A stretch of DNA of 64,000 bases from Streptococcus anginosus. GTDB lineage: Bacteria > Bacillota > Bacilli > Lactobacillales > Streptococcaceae. The position numbers were made by a program, and so were the translations under genes. Below, piece by piece: positions 28,450 to 36,974 of the stretch. Below the pieces are notes generated by a model. The model saw only the letters and a list, made by a program, of their open reading frames with translations. It was not told the DNA's origin and searched no databases. Where the stretch lies: the NCBI RefSeq assembly GCF_001697145.1, contig NZ_CP012719.1:1150501-1214500 (forward strand), read 5' to 3'. The first letter of the stretch is position 1. Each line of letters starts with the position of its first letter.

Positions 28450-28602
28450 TAATCAATAAATTGAATATCATTCTCATCTAATACAAGAATATCCTGATAA
28501 GCAACATCTAGCTTAGATAATAGATCAACAGACTTAACGTAATGCGCATGTAAAAACAAGACTGCAGAATAAACTTTCTCAAACTCATAGTCTGGTGCCA
28601 GC
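28450..28602 (-). pseudogene. C-terminal remnant of a chromosomal gene at the island edge
   Basis: On the minus strand an open frame of about 50 codons ends at TAA (28452-28450) and reads LAPDYEFEKVYSAVLFLHAH, then YVKSVDLLSKLDVAYQDILV, then LDENDIQFID. Upstream it is closed by an in-frame TAG right before the first Leu, and there is no start codon or ribosome site. The composition is that of a real protein tail, so it is probably what is left of a gene cut by arrival of the adjacent mobile DNA. I do not recognise the parent family. Nothing else was seen in the 380-bp stretch between pgm and the 472-aa gene. Confidence 0.45.
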
Positions 28603-28649
28603 TAAAGCTTGATGTCATGGTAGCAATATTACAGGAGACATATTGGAAA

Positions 28650-30068
28650 CTACTTAGCTTGTGCTAATTTGTCTTGATAATTTTCTTCAATAGCTTTTGC
28701 AATAAAATCTTTTTTTATTTTTGTAATAAATCTAATATCGGTAAACAAATGAAAAACTGTTGATATATACCCTCCAATATCTAATTTTTTAATTGCATCT
28801 TTCGCCAACTTTTCATTCTCTGTATATACAGCAAACAATTCAATACTACCAATTACGATTGCATTTACCGAAGACGCTATGCTTTCAGAAATCATAATAA
28901 CCTTTCTTGTTCTCACTTCATGTAAAGTTACATTTTTCTTTAGTGATTGAAGTAACTGATCTTTAGTTATCGTTTCGTTATTCTTTTTATTTTCTTCGCA
29001 AATAATCGTAATTCTATGAGCAACAGAAATTATGTAATTAATCATCTCTGCTAATACTGTCTGAACTCCGACTGACCCCAAAAAATTCAATTTCGCATAG
29101 TCTATTCCTGATTCACATAATTCCTTGATAATATCCGAATCTACCAACAACTGCAAAAATGGTAAGCTTAATCCTTCTTTCGAATACTCGTCAGATTTAA
29201 TATGGTAGGCTTGCTTAATAAATGCTAGACCTATTGTTGCCTTTGATTCTTTATATCTTTTTACCGTATATTCAAACATCTTTATCAGATTTGCCTCAGC
29301 TATAGCAGCTGGCTTATCCGATGTATCCTTTCCTACATGTAATGTACGAAATGCATTGTCTTTTCCAAGTGACATAGTATTTGTTAAAATATTACAAGTT
29401 CCAAATAAATAACCCAACCAAGGATCATGTCCTAATGTCTTGGCTCTATGATTCGTTCCGCTCAGCTTCACATTAAATTTTTTTGTACCACTCACCACAT
29501 CGTATGGAACATGATTTATATCTGCTATTTCTTGAACTGAGGCATGATAATATCTTGAGCCCTTTGTTTTGTCGCTCTCCGCCTTATTCTTCATAGTACT
29601 TGCTTTGTCTTTATCATATACAGATTTCTTAGCCTCATTAGCTGTGGTATTGTGTGACGGTCTATCCTTCTTATTTTTGAACGCATCAAAATTAACAGAG
29701 GGTTGTAAGAATTGACGAATCATTTGTAATACTACTGCAATAAGAATAAAAAGAGCATCAGTTTTATTCAAACCTGTTTGACTTTTGAACTCACTTTCAA
29801 TATCATCGTATTCTTTCTCAAGTTGAGCCAGCTCCTCCTCAGATAACAAATCTTCCATTCTTAAAATCGTATCATACCCTTGGCTGTTAACATACTCTAC
29901 TAAAGAGGCATAATTCGATATCTCAGGAAGTATATTAATTGATTCGACAACCGCTTCGCTACCAGTCATCTTCTTATGAGTATCCATAAACTGTTCTGCA
30001 AAATCACTAGAATGATCAGCCATAAATTTCATGACCATTATCATCTCTTTTTCTCTATACGAAATCAT
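28650..30068 (-). CDS. unrecognised 472-aa protein downstream of the type I R-M cassettes
   Basis: I do not recognise this family. Visible layout: an acidic helical N-terminus (1-100), one hydrophobic helix (about 104-121, ALFILIAVVLQMIRQF), and a charged Lys/Asp/Ser-rich linker (130-170). A block with GHDPWLGYLFGTCNILTNT follows (about 213-231), then a long helical region with a second hydrophobic stretch near 385-410 (SIASSVNAIVIGSIELFAVY). No nuclease, ATPase or transferase motif was found. It starts at ATG 30068 with GAGGAG upstream, 2 bp behind a 51-aa gene, and has no visible terminator. The position beside hsdS cassettes suggests a defence or mobile-element function, which is inference. 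Confidence 0.75.
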   Translation of the reverse strand: MISYREKEMIMVMKFMADHSSDFAEQFMDTHKKMTGSEAVVESINILPEISNYASLVEYVNSQGYDTILRMEDLLSEEELAQLEKEYDDIESEFKSQTGLNKTDALFILIAVVLQMIRQFLQPSVNFDAFKNKKDRPSHNTTANEAKKSVYDKDKASTMKNKAESDKTKGSRYYHASVQEIADINHVPYDVVSGTKKFNVKLSGTNHRAKTLGHDPWLGYLFGTCNILTNTMSLGKDNAFRTLHVGKDTSDKPAAIAEANLIKMFEYTVKRYKESKATIGLAFIKQAYHIKSDEYSKEGLSLPFLQLLVDSDIIKELCESGIDYAKLNFLGSVGVQTVLAEMINYIISVAHRITIICEENKKNNETITKDQLLQSLKKNVTLHEVRTRKVIMISESIASSVNAIVIGSIELFAVYTENEKLAKDAIKKLDIGGYISTVFHLFTDIRFITKIKKDFIAKAIEENYQDKLAQAK

Positions 30069-30070
30069 AT

Positions 30071-30226
30071 TTATGTCTCCTCATTCAAGGCCTTATTGAT
30101 TACAGATGCTGGACAATTTATAGCATTCAAGAGTTTAACTAAACAATTTATCTGCCTTTCTAACTCTTGTTTTTCAGCATACATTTTATTATATGCATCA
30201 AACAAAAAATCTACTTTTTCTTTCAT
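30071..30226 (-). CDS. 51-residue coiled-coil partner of the 472-aa protein
   Basis: Starting at ATG 30226 the product is MKEKVDFLFDAYNKMYAEKQ, then ELERQINCLVKLLNAINCPA, then SVINKALNEET: a single amphipathic, coiled-coil-like helix with two cysteines. The frame stays open further upstream, but that part reads through the hsdS repeat in a different frame and is not supported. No good Shine-Dalgarno precedes 30226; AGGAGGAAGGAAG lies 60 nt earlier, on the other side of a small hairpin. The next gene starts 2 bp after the stop, so the two are a unit. The function is unknown; an antitoxin- or sensor-like partner is possible. Confidence 0.5.
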   Translation of the reverse strand: MKEKVDFLFDAYNKMYAEKQELERQINCLVKLLNAINCPASVINKALNEET

Positions 30227-30240
30227 TGTAATACTTATGT

Positions 30241-30258
30241 TCGAGATACTTCTCGAAG
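30241..30258. repeat. perfect 7-bp hairpin before the 51-aa gene
   Basis: TTCGAGA (30241-30247), TACT, TCTCGAA (30252-30258). It lies between the last hsdS repeat and the start of the small gene, on the transcript leader. It may modulate translation or be a recombination scar. Confidence 0.45.
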
Positions 30259-30294
30259 CTGCTAAATTTTTGCAATCTTCCTTCCTCCTCTTAT

Positions 30295-30320
30295 TTTGAT
30301 TTATCGCTCTGTTCTGCAAA
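30295..30320 (-). repeat. hsdS repeat B, copy 1
   Basis: TTTTGATTTATCGCTCTG followed by TTCTGCAA; all 26 bp are identical to the copy at 30877-30902. It encodes AEQSDKSK on the minus strand. Confidence 0.85.
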
Positions 30321-30842
30321 CTCCACATACTCGTCTTGAATACTTCTTGGAGCAAGCGGAATATATGTTTTTTCTAAATAGTCATTCAATCTGATATTAT
30401 GAATGCCTGTTGTTTTGCCTTCATGGATCTTTGTACCTCCCATCCAATAATTTACAAACATAAGCTTAAATACATAGAATGGATTCAAATCAAATATTCC
30501 ATTTAGGTGTAATTTTGCAGTAAAGTTATTATTCAGATAAGTGTTGTCATCACTCTCAAAATAAACCACTCTACCAACAGGTTTATCGCTTGATCCACCA
30601 GATTTTTCAATAAGAATGTCCCCTTTTGATAAAGACTTTTTCTCAACTTTATCAAGAGGAATAATCCTCGTTGCTACATCCGTGAAATCAATAATTCCCT
30701 CATCCGTAAAATTAGTTGTCCTTAAGACAGGAACACCAGTATTATCAGGATCATCTTTTCCCCATTCTCCTCCTTGCGGCTTATCAAATACAGAAGCAAG
30801 TGGTACAACCTTGTATACTGATTGGTCAGTTAACATATCACC

Positions 30843-30863
30843 GAACATCTCGATAAATTGCGA
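30843..30863 (-). repeat. hsdS repeat A, copy in cassette E
   Basis: 21 bp containing CGATAAATTGCGA, identical to 35857-35877 in the full-length hsdS. It encodes SQFIEMF on the minus strand. Confidence 0.85.
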
Positions 30864-30876
30864 TTTACCCGTAAAA

Positions 30877-30902
30877 TTTTGATTTATCGCTCTGTTCTGC
30901 AA
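30877..30902 (-). repeat. hsdS repeat B, copy 2
   Basis: TTTTGATTTATCGCTCTG followed by TTCTGCAA; ends cassette D, 13 bp from the repeat A copy that opens cassette E. Confidence 0.85.
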
Positions 30903-31331
30903 ATGCAGAAAATCTTATCTGAGCATCCATATTAGGCACTGGAACAATAATGTGTTCTAAATCTTTCGCGTAAACATGCGGTTGTCCAGACCCTCTTTGC
31001 ATTAAAAATATTTCTTCCTGCATCGTCCTAAGTCTATGATACAAAAATACTTCATCTAGCTTATTTGTATCTTTTGTAAGAACAGTATTGCAATCCGATG
31101 CAAAAATAGGCATATTCCAATAATTCACATACCCAGCATTAGCCCCCGAAGCACTTACTGTAATTATTCCTGCCATTCTATTTGATTCGTTATGATAACA
31201 ACTCGGTTCAATCCCAGCTGCAACAACAGGTACATCTCCTTCCACCACATTATCACGTGTAATTATTTTACCTTTTTCAATGAATGCGCATTCGCCTAAT
31301 TCAGCGGTATTTTTTTCATTGCCAAACCACT

Positions 31332-31344
31332 CGATAAATTGCGA
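31332..31344 (-). repeat. hsdS repeat A, copy in cassette D
   Basis: CGATAAATTGCGA core, directly after the recombinase gene. Confidence 0.8.
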
Positions 31345-31349
31345 TTAGT

Positions 31350-32318
31350 TTACCCTATAAATTTCCTATGTGACTGCTTCACGTTATTTTGGTTAACCAT
31401 TGCATACTGCAATGTCGTATCAATACTCTGATGCCCTAAAAGCTGTTGCACTTGTTCTATTGGCATTCCTTTATCAATAGCAGTAGTTGCCAATGTTCTA
31501 CGGAATTTATGTGGATGCACCTTATGCAAGTTCAGTTTTTCTCCTAGATTTCGAAGTCTGATCTCAACACCACTAATAAGCAAACGATTGTAAGGTTTCT
31601 GTAGTGATACGAATAACGCTTCATTAGAATCCTCTCTGCTATTCAAATACTTTTGTAGATGTAACTTGGTTCTTGCATCGAAGTATACTCTTCTCTGCTT
31701 ATTACCTTTTCCTAGAACAACACATTCCCTATTTTCAAAGTCAATATCATCACAGTTAAGCTTCACAAGCTCTCCAACTCTCATTCCAGTAGATGCAAGA
31801 AGATCAATCATAGCTAGATCTCGCAATCCATCACATTCGTCTCTCATTATTTCTAAAGCTTCGTCTGTATAAGTCTCCTTTACAGTTTTACAGGTCTTAA
31901 CCTTATGAATCCTTCTAACCGGGCTCTTGACGATATAATCCTCATCTTCAAGCCAAGCAAAGAAACTGGACAGAATTCTTCGTATATTATCAACTGTAAC
32001 TTTACTGATATTGTTTTCTTCCTGATATCCATCTAGAAACATTCTCAAATCATCAGTTGTTATTTTCACTACATCTTTATCTATCTTTTCCACAGCATTT
32101 CTAATAGTTGATTCATAATAATGTACTGTTTTGTTAGAGCATCCTTCCACTCTTTTTGCTGCAAGAAATAGCTGTATCAAATCAACAGTCTTACTTTCAG
32201 ATTTTTCTTCAGAAGAAGAAAGACAGTCACATAAAACCTCATGCAACTGTCTCATCTGCTCTTCTCCCAAATACGCTTGCATTTTTTGTTTTATCTTGTT
32301 TATTAGTTCATTTGTCAT
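31350..32318 (-). CDS. tyrosine recombinase of the hsdS-switching type
   Basis: 322 residues. N-terminal SAM-like core-binding domain (about 45-135) and C-terminal catalytic domain with the tyrosine-recombinase residues: Arg in STGMRVGEL, Lys in GKGNKQRRV, HPHKFRR (His and second Arg), LLGHQSIDTTLQYAMV (second His and nucleophile Tyr). Short XerC/D-like recombinases in this position (hsdR - recombinase - silent hsdS pieces) shuffle specificity genes, as with PsrA/CreX at the pneumococcal SpnIII locus. Its gene ends 6 bp before the first cassette repeat. The Shine-Dalgarno (GAGGAG) lies in the loop of a hairpin (32321-32340). Confidence 0.92.
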   Translation of the reverse strand: MTNELINKIKQKMQAYLGEEQMRQLHEVLCDCLSSSEEKSESKTVDLIQLFLAAKRVEGCSNKTVHYYESTIRNAVEKIDKDVVKITTDDLRMFLDGYQEENNISKVTVDNIRRILSSFFAWLEDEDYIVKSPVRRIHKVKTCKTVKETYTDEALEIMRDECDGLRDLAMIDLLASTGMRVGELVKLNCDDIDFENRECVVLGKGNKQRRVYFDARTKLHLQKYLNSREDSNEALFVSLQKPYNRLLISGVEIRLRNLGEKLNLHKVHPHKFRRTLATTAIDKGMPIEQVQQLLGHQSIDTTLQYAMVNQNNVKQSHRKFIG

Positions 32319-32320
32319 AT

Positions 32321-32340
32321 CGGTAATCTCCTCGTTACCG
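32321..32340 (-). promoter_or_regulatory. hairpin holding the recombinase Shine-Dalgarno in its loop
   Basis: CGGTAA (32321-32326) pairs with TTACCG (32335-32340); the GAGGAG ribosome site of the recombinase lies in the loop, 3-9 bases before the ATG. This could tune recombinase production. Confidence 0.4.
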
Positions 32341-32373
32341 ACATCACTACCCCACTAATATTAAATGCGGATA

Positions 32374-35289
32374 TTAATAGTACTGTTCAATATAGCTGTA
32401 CGCTTTGTCAAACACGTCCTTATCCTTTATTTTGTATTTAATCCAAACAACACTTCTTAGGGCCTTCTTAACTTCATTCTTTCCAGTTGTTGTATTCTGC
32501 CATCCATCGAATCTAACGATTTTTACGATATCATCGATGTCTGAAACTATTCTTTCTACAATGACAGGTGTCTTATCGTTACGAAGTCCGTTAAATAATT
32601 CTGTAAGAGCAGCTTTTCCTCTGTCGATTTCTTCTTCAGGGACAACTTCTTTTTCTGCACGTACTGCTTCTTTAGCAAGCTCTAACAGCAATTTTAGGAA
32701 CTCAATGCTAGTAACCAATCCTTGCTCATGCTTTTCTCTAAGCTCTTCCAATTTTTCACCAAGCTTCTGGAACTTAGGATTTCGGCTATGCTTTTGAATT
32801 TTTGCAACAAGATCGATTTCAACCTTCATTGTAGTTTTCTTGATATCCTTTTGCTTCTCGATAAACTCATCGATTAACGCAGCATCCAATGTAAGAATAT
32901 CAACATCATCATGAACCTCTCCGACTTCAATATGCTGATAAACAAGTTCAAGTGTTTTCGCTCCAAGGGCCGCCCATACAAGCTGTCCTCTGTTATCAGT
33001 CGGTTTCACTGATTCGTATACCTTACTAAGCCATACATAATCGTATTTAAATGGTTCAAGGAACGGATCAGGTGATAGTGCGTTCCATGCACGATTTAAA
33101 ACTCTATAATCTGCTGCAAACTCATCTTTGATTTTGTTATTTGGCAGGCATTCCTGTGCGGCCAACAATCCTTCCCAGCCTTCTACAGTTCTGTCTACTC
33201 CCATAAAATAGCTGAGACATTTTCTCATAATTGCAGGAACTTGCTTCTTAACTTCTTCAATGTTTGTAACAACCTTTTTCATGCCTGCTTCATCGAAGTT
33301 CAATGCTTTGGCGACATTATCAAAGATACCTATATAATCAACGATCAAACCGTTAGTTTTACCTTCATCATAAGTACGATTTACTCTGCAGATTGCCTGA
33401 AGTAAGTTATGGTCCTTCATAGGCTTATCTAAATACATGACCTGTAAAATTGGAGCATCAAATCCAGTCAAAAGCTTGTTAGTTACAATTACAAACTTTA
33501 ATGGATTGCTTGGTTCTCTAAACTGATCAAGTACCTTCGCTTCTTCATCACGGCTTCTCTTATATTGTTTGTAACGGCCAGCTTTATCATCACCTGTAGT
33601 CATGACAATTGTGGATGCTTCTGGAGGAACCAACTTATTCAATTCTTCCTTATACATCAAACAGCATTCACGATCATAAACAACAATCTGAGCTTTATAT
33701 CCGTTTGGCTCAATCTTTGTCTTATAATGGTTAACAATATGTTCTACAACCTTTTTGATACGCTTACGGTCATACATGATGGCTTTCATCGTAACATTTT
33801 TAGAAAGTTCGCCTTTATCCTCGTCAGATAAACCATCCGTCATTTCATCAAATGCCTGATCAAGCTTTTCTTTATCAACATGTAAATCAATCGGAACTGG
33901 TTCAAAGTTAAGTGGTAGTGTGGCATTATCTCTGATGGAATCTGAGAATGAATACTTACTCATGTAACCACTCTTATCTTCAATAGCACCGAATGTTTTA
34001 AATGTATTCTTATCGAGTCTATTAATTGGAGTACCAGTTAAACCAAAGAAGAATGCATTAGGTAAAGCTAGACGCATCTTTTCACCGTAGTCACCTTCTT
34101 GTGTTCTATGTGCCTCATCGACCATAAGAATGATGTTATCTCTCATGTTAAGAGCTTTTTCAACATCACCAAATCGATAAATTGTAGTAATCGCAATCTT
34201 ACGCATATCCTGTTCAAAGAAGTTCATCAAATCTTCTTTCGTTGATAAAGACTGTAGGTTTGGAATATCTGCTGCGTTAAAATCGCCCGTAATCTGCGTT
34301 TCCAAATCAATACGGTCATCAACAATAACAACTGTAGGATTTTGAAGTTCGGGCATCATTCTAAGTTTCTGAGCAGCAAACACCATAAGTAATGACTTAC
34401 CAGAGCCCTGAAAATGCCAAATCAATCCCTGCTTTGGATATCCTACTTTGACACGATCAATAATTAAATTTGCTGCTTCATACTGCTGATATCTACAAAT
34501 AACTTTAATCTTACGATGTTTCTTATCCGTAGAAAATACTGTGAAGAATTGCATGATATCCATCACTTTCTCAGGGGTAATCATATCTGCAACACTAATT
34601 TTTACATCAGCAAGACTACCTTCTACTTTATGATCCGGAGTATGCCAAGGTCCCCACTTAGTAAGCGGCATATTTATCGAACCATATCTATAGCATTTTC
34701 CTTCTGACGCAAAGTTGAACACATTAGGTACAAACATTTCTGGCACCGATTTTTCATAGTCAGAAATATCCTGAGCACCATCAAGCCATGAAATTGCATT
34801 TCTTACTGGTGTTTTAAGTTCACCGATCGCAACGGGCAATCCATTGATAAGAAGCACTATATCAAAGCGTTTGCCATTCTCAATAGTAGGATATACCCAC
34901 TGGTTAGTAACAACGTACTCGTTTTTATCAAGTTCCGCTTTTGTAAGAGTTCCAAAAAGCTTTATTGGTGTCGGTTTTCCATCCTTACCAAAAGAATATG
35001 AATTTTCTTCAAAAACCTTTTTCTTAAAACCTTCATTTTGAGCAACCAAATTATCTGCCGGAAAAGGCTGCAACATAGCACGAAGTTTATAAATAACTTC
35101 ATCAGCTCTGGATGGTTCCTCTTCAATTTCAGGATTTAATCTTATTAAAGCATTCTTTACCATGGACTCTACCATCACATCAGAAGGTTCTCTATCAAGC
35201 TGTTCTGCCGGGATATATTTCCAACCATTCTTCTTGAGAGTCTCTATAAAAAGTTGCTCAACAGTATTATCTTCATTAAACTGTGACAT
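32374..35289 (-). CDS. hsdR: type I restriction endonuclease subunit HsdR
   Basis: 971 residues. Order of domains: N-terminal nuclease with NQWVYPTIENGKRFDIVLLINGLPVAIGELKT (about 130-160), where the D and E-x-K form the PD-(D/E)xK site. The SF2 translocase follows, with Walker A HFQGSGKSLLMVF (about 293-305), DEAH in LMVDEAHRTQEG and GLTGTPI as motif III. QAICRVNRTY is motif VI, and a helical C-terminal domain binds HsdM. It translocates DNA and cuts far from the recognition site. It starts 4 bp after hsdS and has its own Met after a weak ribosome site. Confidence 0.95.
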   Translation of the reverse strand: MSQFNEDNTVEQLFIETLKKNGWKYIPAEQLDREPSDVMVESMVKNALIRLNPEIEEEPSRADEVIYKLRAMLQPFPADNLVAQNEGFKKKVFEENSYSFGKDGKPTPIKLFGTLTKAELDKNEYVVTNQWVYPTIENGKRFDIVLLINGLPVAIGELKTPVRNAISWLDGAQDISDYEKSVPEMFVPNVFNFASEGKCYRYGSINMPLTKWGPWHTPDHKVEGSLADVKISVADMITPEKVMDIMQFFTVFSTDKKHRKIKVICRYQQYEAANLIIDRVKVGYPKQGLIWHFQGSGKSLLMVFAAQKLRMMPELQNPTVVIVDDRIDLETQITGDFNAADIPNLQSLSTKEDLMNFFEQDMRKIAITTIYRFGDVEKALNMRDNIILMVDEAHRTQEGDYGEKMRLALPNAFFFGLTGTPINRLDKNTFKTFGAIEDKSGYMSKYSFSDSIRDNATLPLNFEPVPIDLHVDKEKLDQAFDEMTDGLSDEDKGELSKNVTMKAIMYDRKRIKKVVEHIVNHYKTKIEPNGYKAQIVVYDRECCLMYKEELNKLVPPEASTIVMTTGDDKAGRYKQYKRSRDEEAKVLDQFREPSNPLKFVIVTNKLLTGFDAPILQVMYLDKPMKDHNLLQAICRVNRTYDEGKTNGLIVDYIGIFDNVAKALNFDEAGMKKVVTNIEEVKKQVPAIMRKCLSYFMGVDRTVEGWEGLLAAQECLPNNKIKDEFAADYRVLNRAWNALSPDPFLEPFKYDYVWLSKVYESVKPTDNRGQLVWAALGAKTLELVYQHIEVGEVHDDVDILTLDAALIDEFIEKQKDIKKTTMKVEIDLVAKIQKHSRNPKFQKLGEKLEELREKHEQGLVTSIEFLKLLLELAKEAVRAEKEVVPEEEIDRGKAALTELFNGLRNDKTPVIVERIVSDIDDIVKIVRFDGWQNTTTGKNEVKKALRSVVWIKYKIKDKDVFDKAYSYIEQYY

Positions 35290-35292
35290 AGT

Positions 35293-36396
35293 TTACTCCT
35301 TCCCAGCTGGAATTAAATTCTCAGCTATAATTTTCTTACTTAAGGCATCCAGATCCTTAATTGCTTCTTGTAGTGCAAATTTTGATTTATCGCTCTGCTC
35401 AGCGAGTTCAACAAATTGGTTTTGAAGTTCAATGTTCGCTAACGGAATTGGTAATTTATGAACTTGGTCTTTGTTAATTGCTTTGAAGGTTGACCCCACA
35501 CCCATATTTGCTATGGTATCTTCAATAACCCTCATTGCATAGATAATAAACATAGTTGTGGTTTTTTCTTCTATGGGTCTGATTGCCGCCAAACCTCGTC
35601 CAATACAGCATTCCTCAGTTGCTATATTTGTACTACCAACAGGGGCTCTTACAGACATCAGTACATCATTCGCTATTGCAATTCTTGAAGGAGCGGTAGT
35701 CCATGTAGTAGCTTCACGAATATATAAATCCCCAAACTCCGTTTTGCCCTGATAAAATGCCATTCCATCACCAGTATCATTATACGTTTTCCCATCAGGT
35801 GACTGCCCCATGATGATGGTAGCCATATCACTTAGTATGCCTTTTTTGACATCTGTGAACATCTCGATAAATTGCGACTTAACGAGCTCATCAGTGGCTA
35901 AAATAAGCTTTTTATACTTATCCTTCATGTCGTAAATAGCCCATAAGACCTCCGCCAATTTACGCTGTTCTTCCAAAGATGGTAACTCAAATTTCAGTTC
36001 TTTTAGATCTCTCCAATTTATGGTTGGAGATAAAGATCCAACAGAAATCTTAATCGCTGCATCTAAGAAATAATCTGATTTTATAAACATTGGGAAGAAA
36101 TCTTTGTCGATTACATCTTCCTTTGGTCTTAGCACCATACCATGTGCAGAGAATATTCCATCAAACGGAGCTATTGCAACTTTCTTCTGATATGCTCTTC
36201 TTTTTCCAAAAAGCACATCTCCCTTTTTCATGATTAGCTTGTCACCCTTAGGTGCAACATCAGCTCCGTACCTTGTGATGTAAATACTGTCTGAATCCAA
36301 ATGTTCTAAACCTAGATATGTGTGCTTATCCTCATCAACAGGCTTCTTCTTTTCAGTACTATTAAATGCGATTCCATCGAACTTAAAAGTTCCCAT
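35293..36396 (-). CDS. hsdS: type I restriction specificity subunit HsdS, full length
   Basis: 367 residues from ATG 36396 (MGTFKFDGIAFNS), with GAGGAGG upstream; the start overlaps the preceding half-hsdS stop as TAATG. Two recognition domains are visible: TRD1 (about 1-140) and TRD2 (about 180-335), separated by the conserved helix LATDELVKSQFIEMF and followed by the second conserved helix AEQSDKSKFALQEAIKDLDALSKKI. TRD2 is bracketed by repeat A (35857-35877) and repeat B (35380-35397), which also flank the two silent cassettes. It determines the bipartite DNA target of the methylase and restriction complex. Confidence 0.93.
   Translation of the reverse strand: MGTFKFDGIAFNSTEKKKPVDEDKHTYLGLEHLDSDSIYITRYGADVAPKGDKLIMKKGDVLFGKRRAYQKKVAIAPFDGIFSAHGMVLRPKEDVIDKDFFPMFIKSDYFLDAAIKISVGSLSPTINWRDLKELKFELPSLEEQRKLAEVLWAIYDMKDKYKKLILATDELVKSQFIEMFTDVKKGILSDMATIIMGQSPDGKTYNDTGDGMAFYQGKTEFGDLYIREATTWTTAPSRIAIANDVLMSVRAPVGSTNIATEECCIGRGLAAIRPIEEKTTTMFIIYAMRVIEDTIANMGVGSTFKAINKDQVHKLPIPLANIELQNQFVELAEQSDKSKFALQEAIKDLDALSKKIIAENLIPAGKE
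35380..35397 (-). repeat. hsdS repeat B, copy in the expressed gene
   Basis: TTTTGATTTATCGCTCTG, after which it diverges from the silent copies (CTCAGCGAG instead of TTCTGCAA). Confidence 0.8.
35857..35877 (-). repeat. hsdS repeat A, copy in the expressed gene
   Basis: 21 bp containing CGATAAATTGCGA, identical to 30843-30863. Confidence 0.85.
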
Positions 36397-36974
36397 TATG
36401 CACACCTCCTCACATCGAAAATGCGCATATTTTCAGTGCTTCTATGCCCGATAAATTGCGATTTCACTAATTCATCAGTCTTGTTTATTAAATCTTCATA
36501 CGCATTCTTAGTTTCATTGATTGACCATAATGTTTCAGCTAATTTGCTTTGTTCTGGCATTGATGGAAGCTCTATAGCAAATTCTTTTAAATGTGTCCAT
36601 TTTACACGAGGTGATAAAGACCCAGCTGATTTTCCTACAGCAAAATCAAAAAGGAAATCATTCTGAATGATAAATGGCAAAAGATCAGGATCAACCTTGT
36701 CCTCTATTGCTCTTATAACAGTAATATCTCCTGAGCAAATTCCATCAAATGGTGCTACTGCTGCCTTCTTCAAATAAGCACGTCTTCTACCAAATAAAAC
36801 ATCGCCCTTTGAAAACTCCTTCGTAAACGAATTCTCTGTGTCGTCACTCCAGGATGATAACGTAACATTTGATGGAGTAAGATGCTCTAGTCCAACTATT
36901 CTTATTCCGGTTTTATCACCTTTATTTGATGATTTAGCCTCAATTGCAATATCTCCAAGCTTAACTGTCGCCAT
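36396..36974 (-). CDS. half-length HsdS (one recognition domain)
   Basis: 192 residues from ATG 36974 (MATVKLGDIAIEAKSSNKG), with GGAGGTG upstream inside the hsdM end. It contains one TRD (about 1-140) and the central conserved helix NKTDELVKSQFIG, then ends after an unrelated-looking tail (HRSTENMRIFDVRRCA). The A-repeat core (36449-36464) is present, but the second TRD and repeat B are missing, as if TRD2 had been removed by recombination and the next hsdS had been joined directly. Half S subunits can dimerise into functional specificity subunits in some systems, so it may still be active. Confidence 0.8.
   Translation of the reverse strand: MATVKLGDIAIEAKSSNKGDKTGIRIVGLEHLTPSNVTLSSWSDDTENSFTKEFSKGDVLFGRRRAYLKKAAVAPFDGICSGDITVIRAIEDKVDPDLLPFIIQNDFLFDFAVGKSAGSLSPRVKWTHLKEFAIELPSMPEQSKLAETLWSINETKNAYEDLINKTDELVKSQFIGHRSTENMRIFDVRRCA
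36449..36464 (-). repeat. hsdS repeat A core in the half hsdS
   Basis: CGATAAATTGCGATTT at the end of the half gene; no matching repeat B follows before the next hsdS begins. Confidence 0.75.

Larger units (their letters stand above)
30291..30868 (-). pseudogene. silent HsdS target-recognition-domain cassette E (no start)
   Basis: About 190 codons encode one HsdS recognition domain, from KSQFIEMFGDMLTDQSVYKVV to the conserved tail EYVEFAEQSDKSK. The inner part has the usual TRD features (VPVLRTTNFTDEGIIDF, LSKGDILIEKSGGSSDKPVG, IPLAPRSIQDEYVEFA). It has no promoter or ribosome site of its own. It begins at a copy of the CGATAAATTGCGA repeat and ends at a copy of TTTTGATTTATCGCTCTG, the same borders that enclose the second TRD of the full hsdS. 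It is best read as a stored specificity module rather than a decayed gene. Confidence 0.8.
30865..31346 (-). pseudogene. silent HsdS target-recognition-domain cassette D (no start)
   Basis: About 155 codons of a second recognition domain, reading SQFIEWFGNEKNTAELGECA at its upstream border and IRFSAFAEQSDKSKFYG at its end. The middle (VPVVAAGIEPSCYHNESNRM, then SASGANAGYVNYWNMPIFASDCNTV) is a clear type I S-subunit TRD. It has no start codon at the border; the first internal GTG/ATG is not preceded by a ribosome site. The upstream border repeat CGATAAATTGCGA is at 31332-31344, six bases from the recombinase stop codon. It lies head-to-tail with cassette E. Confidence 0.8.

Noticed and set aside
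30226..30355. In-frame N-terminal extension of the 51-aa gene
   Set aside because: It would translate the hsdS repeat in another frame and lacks a start signal; the shorter form is preferred.
30843..35877. Inverted hsdS repeats as in classical inversion systems
   Set aside because: All copies of repeats A and B found run in the same direction, so simple inversion between them is not possible.
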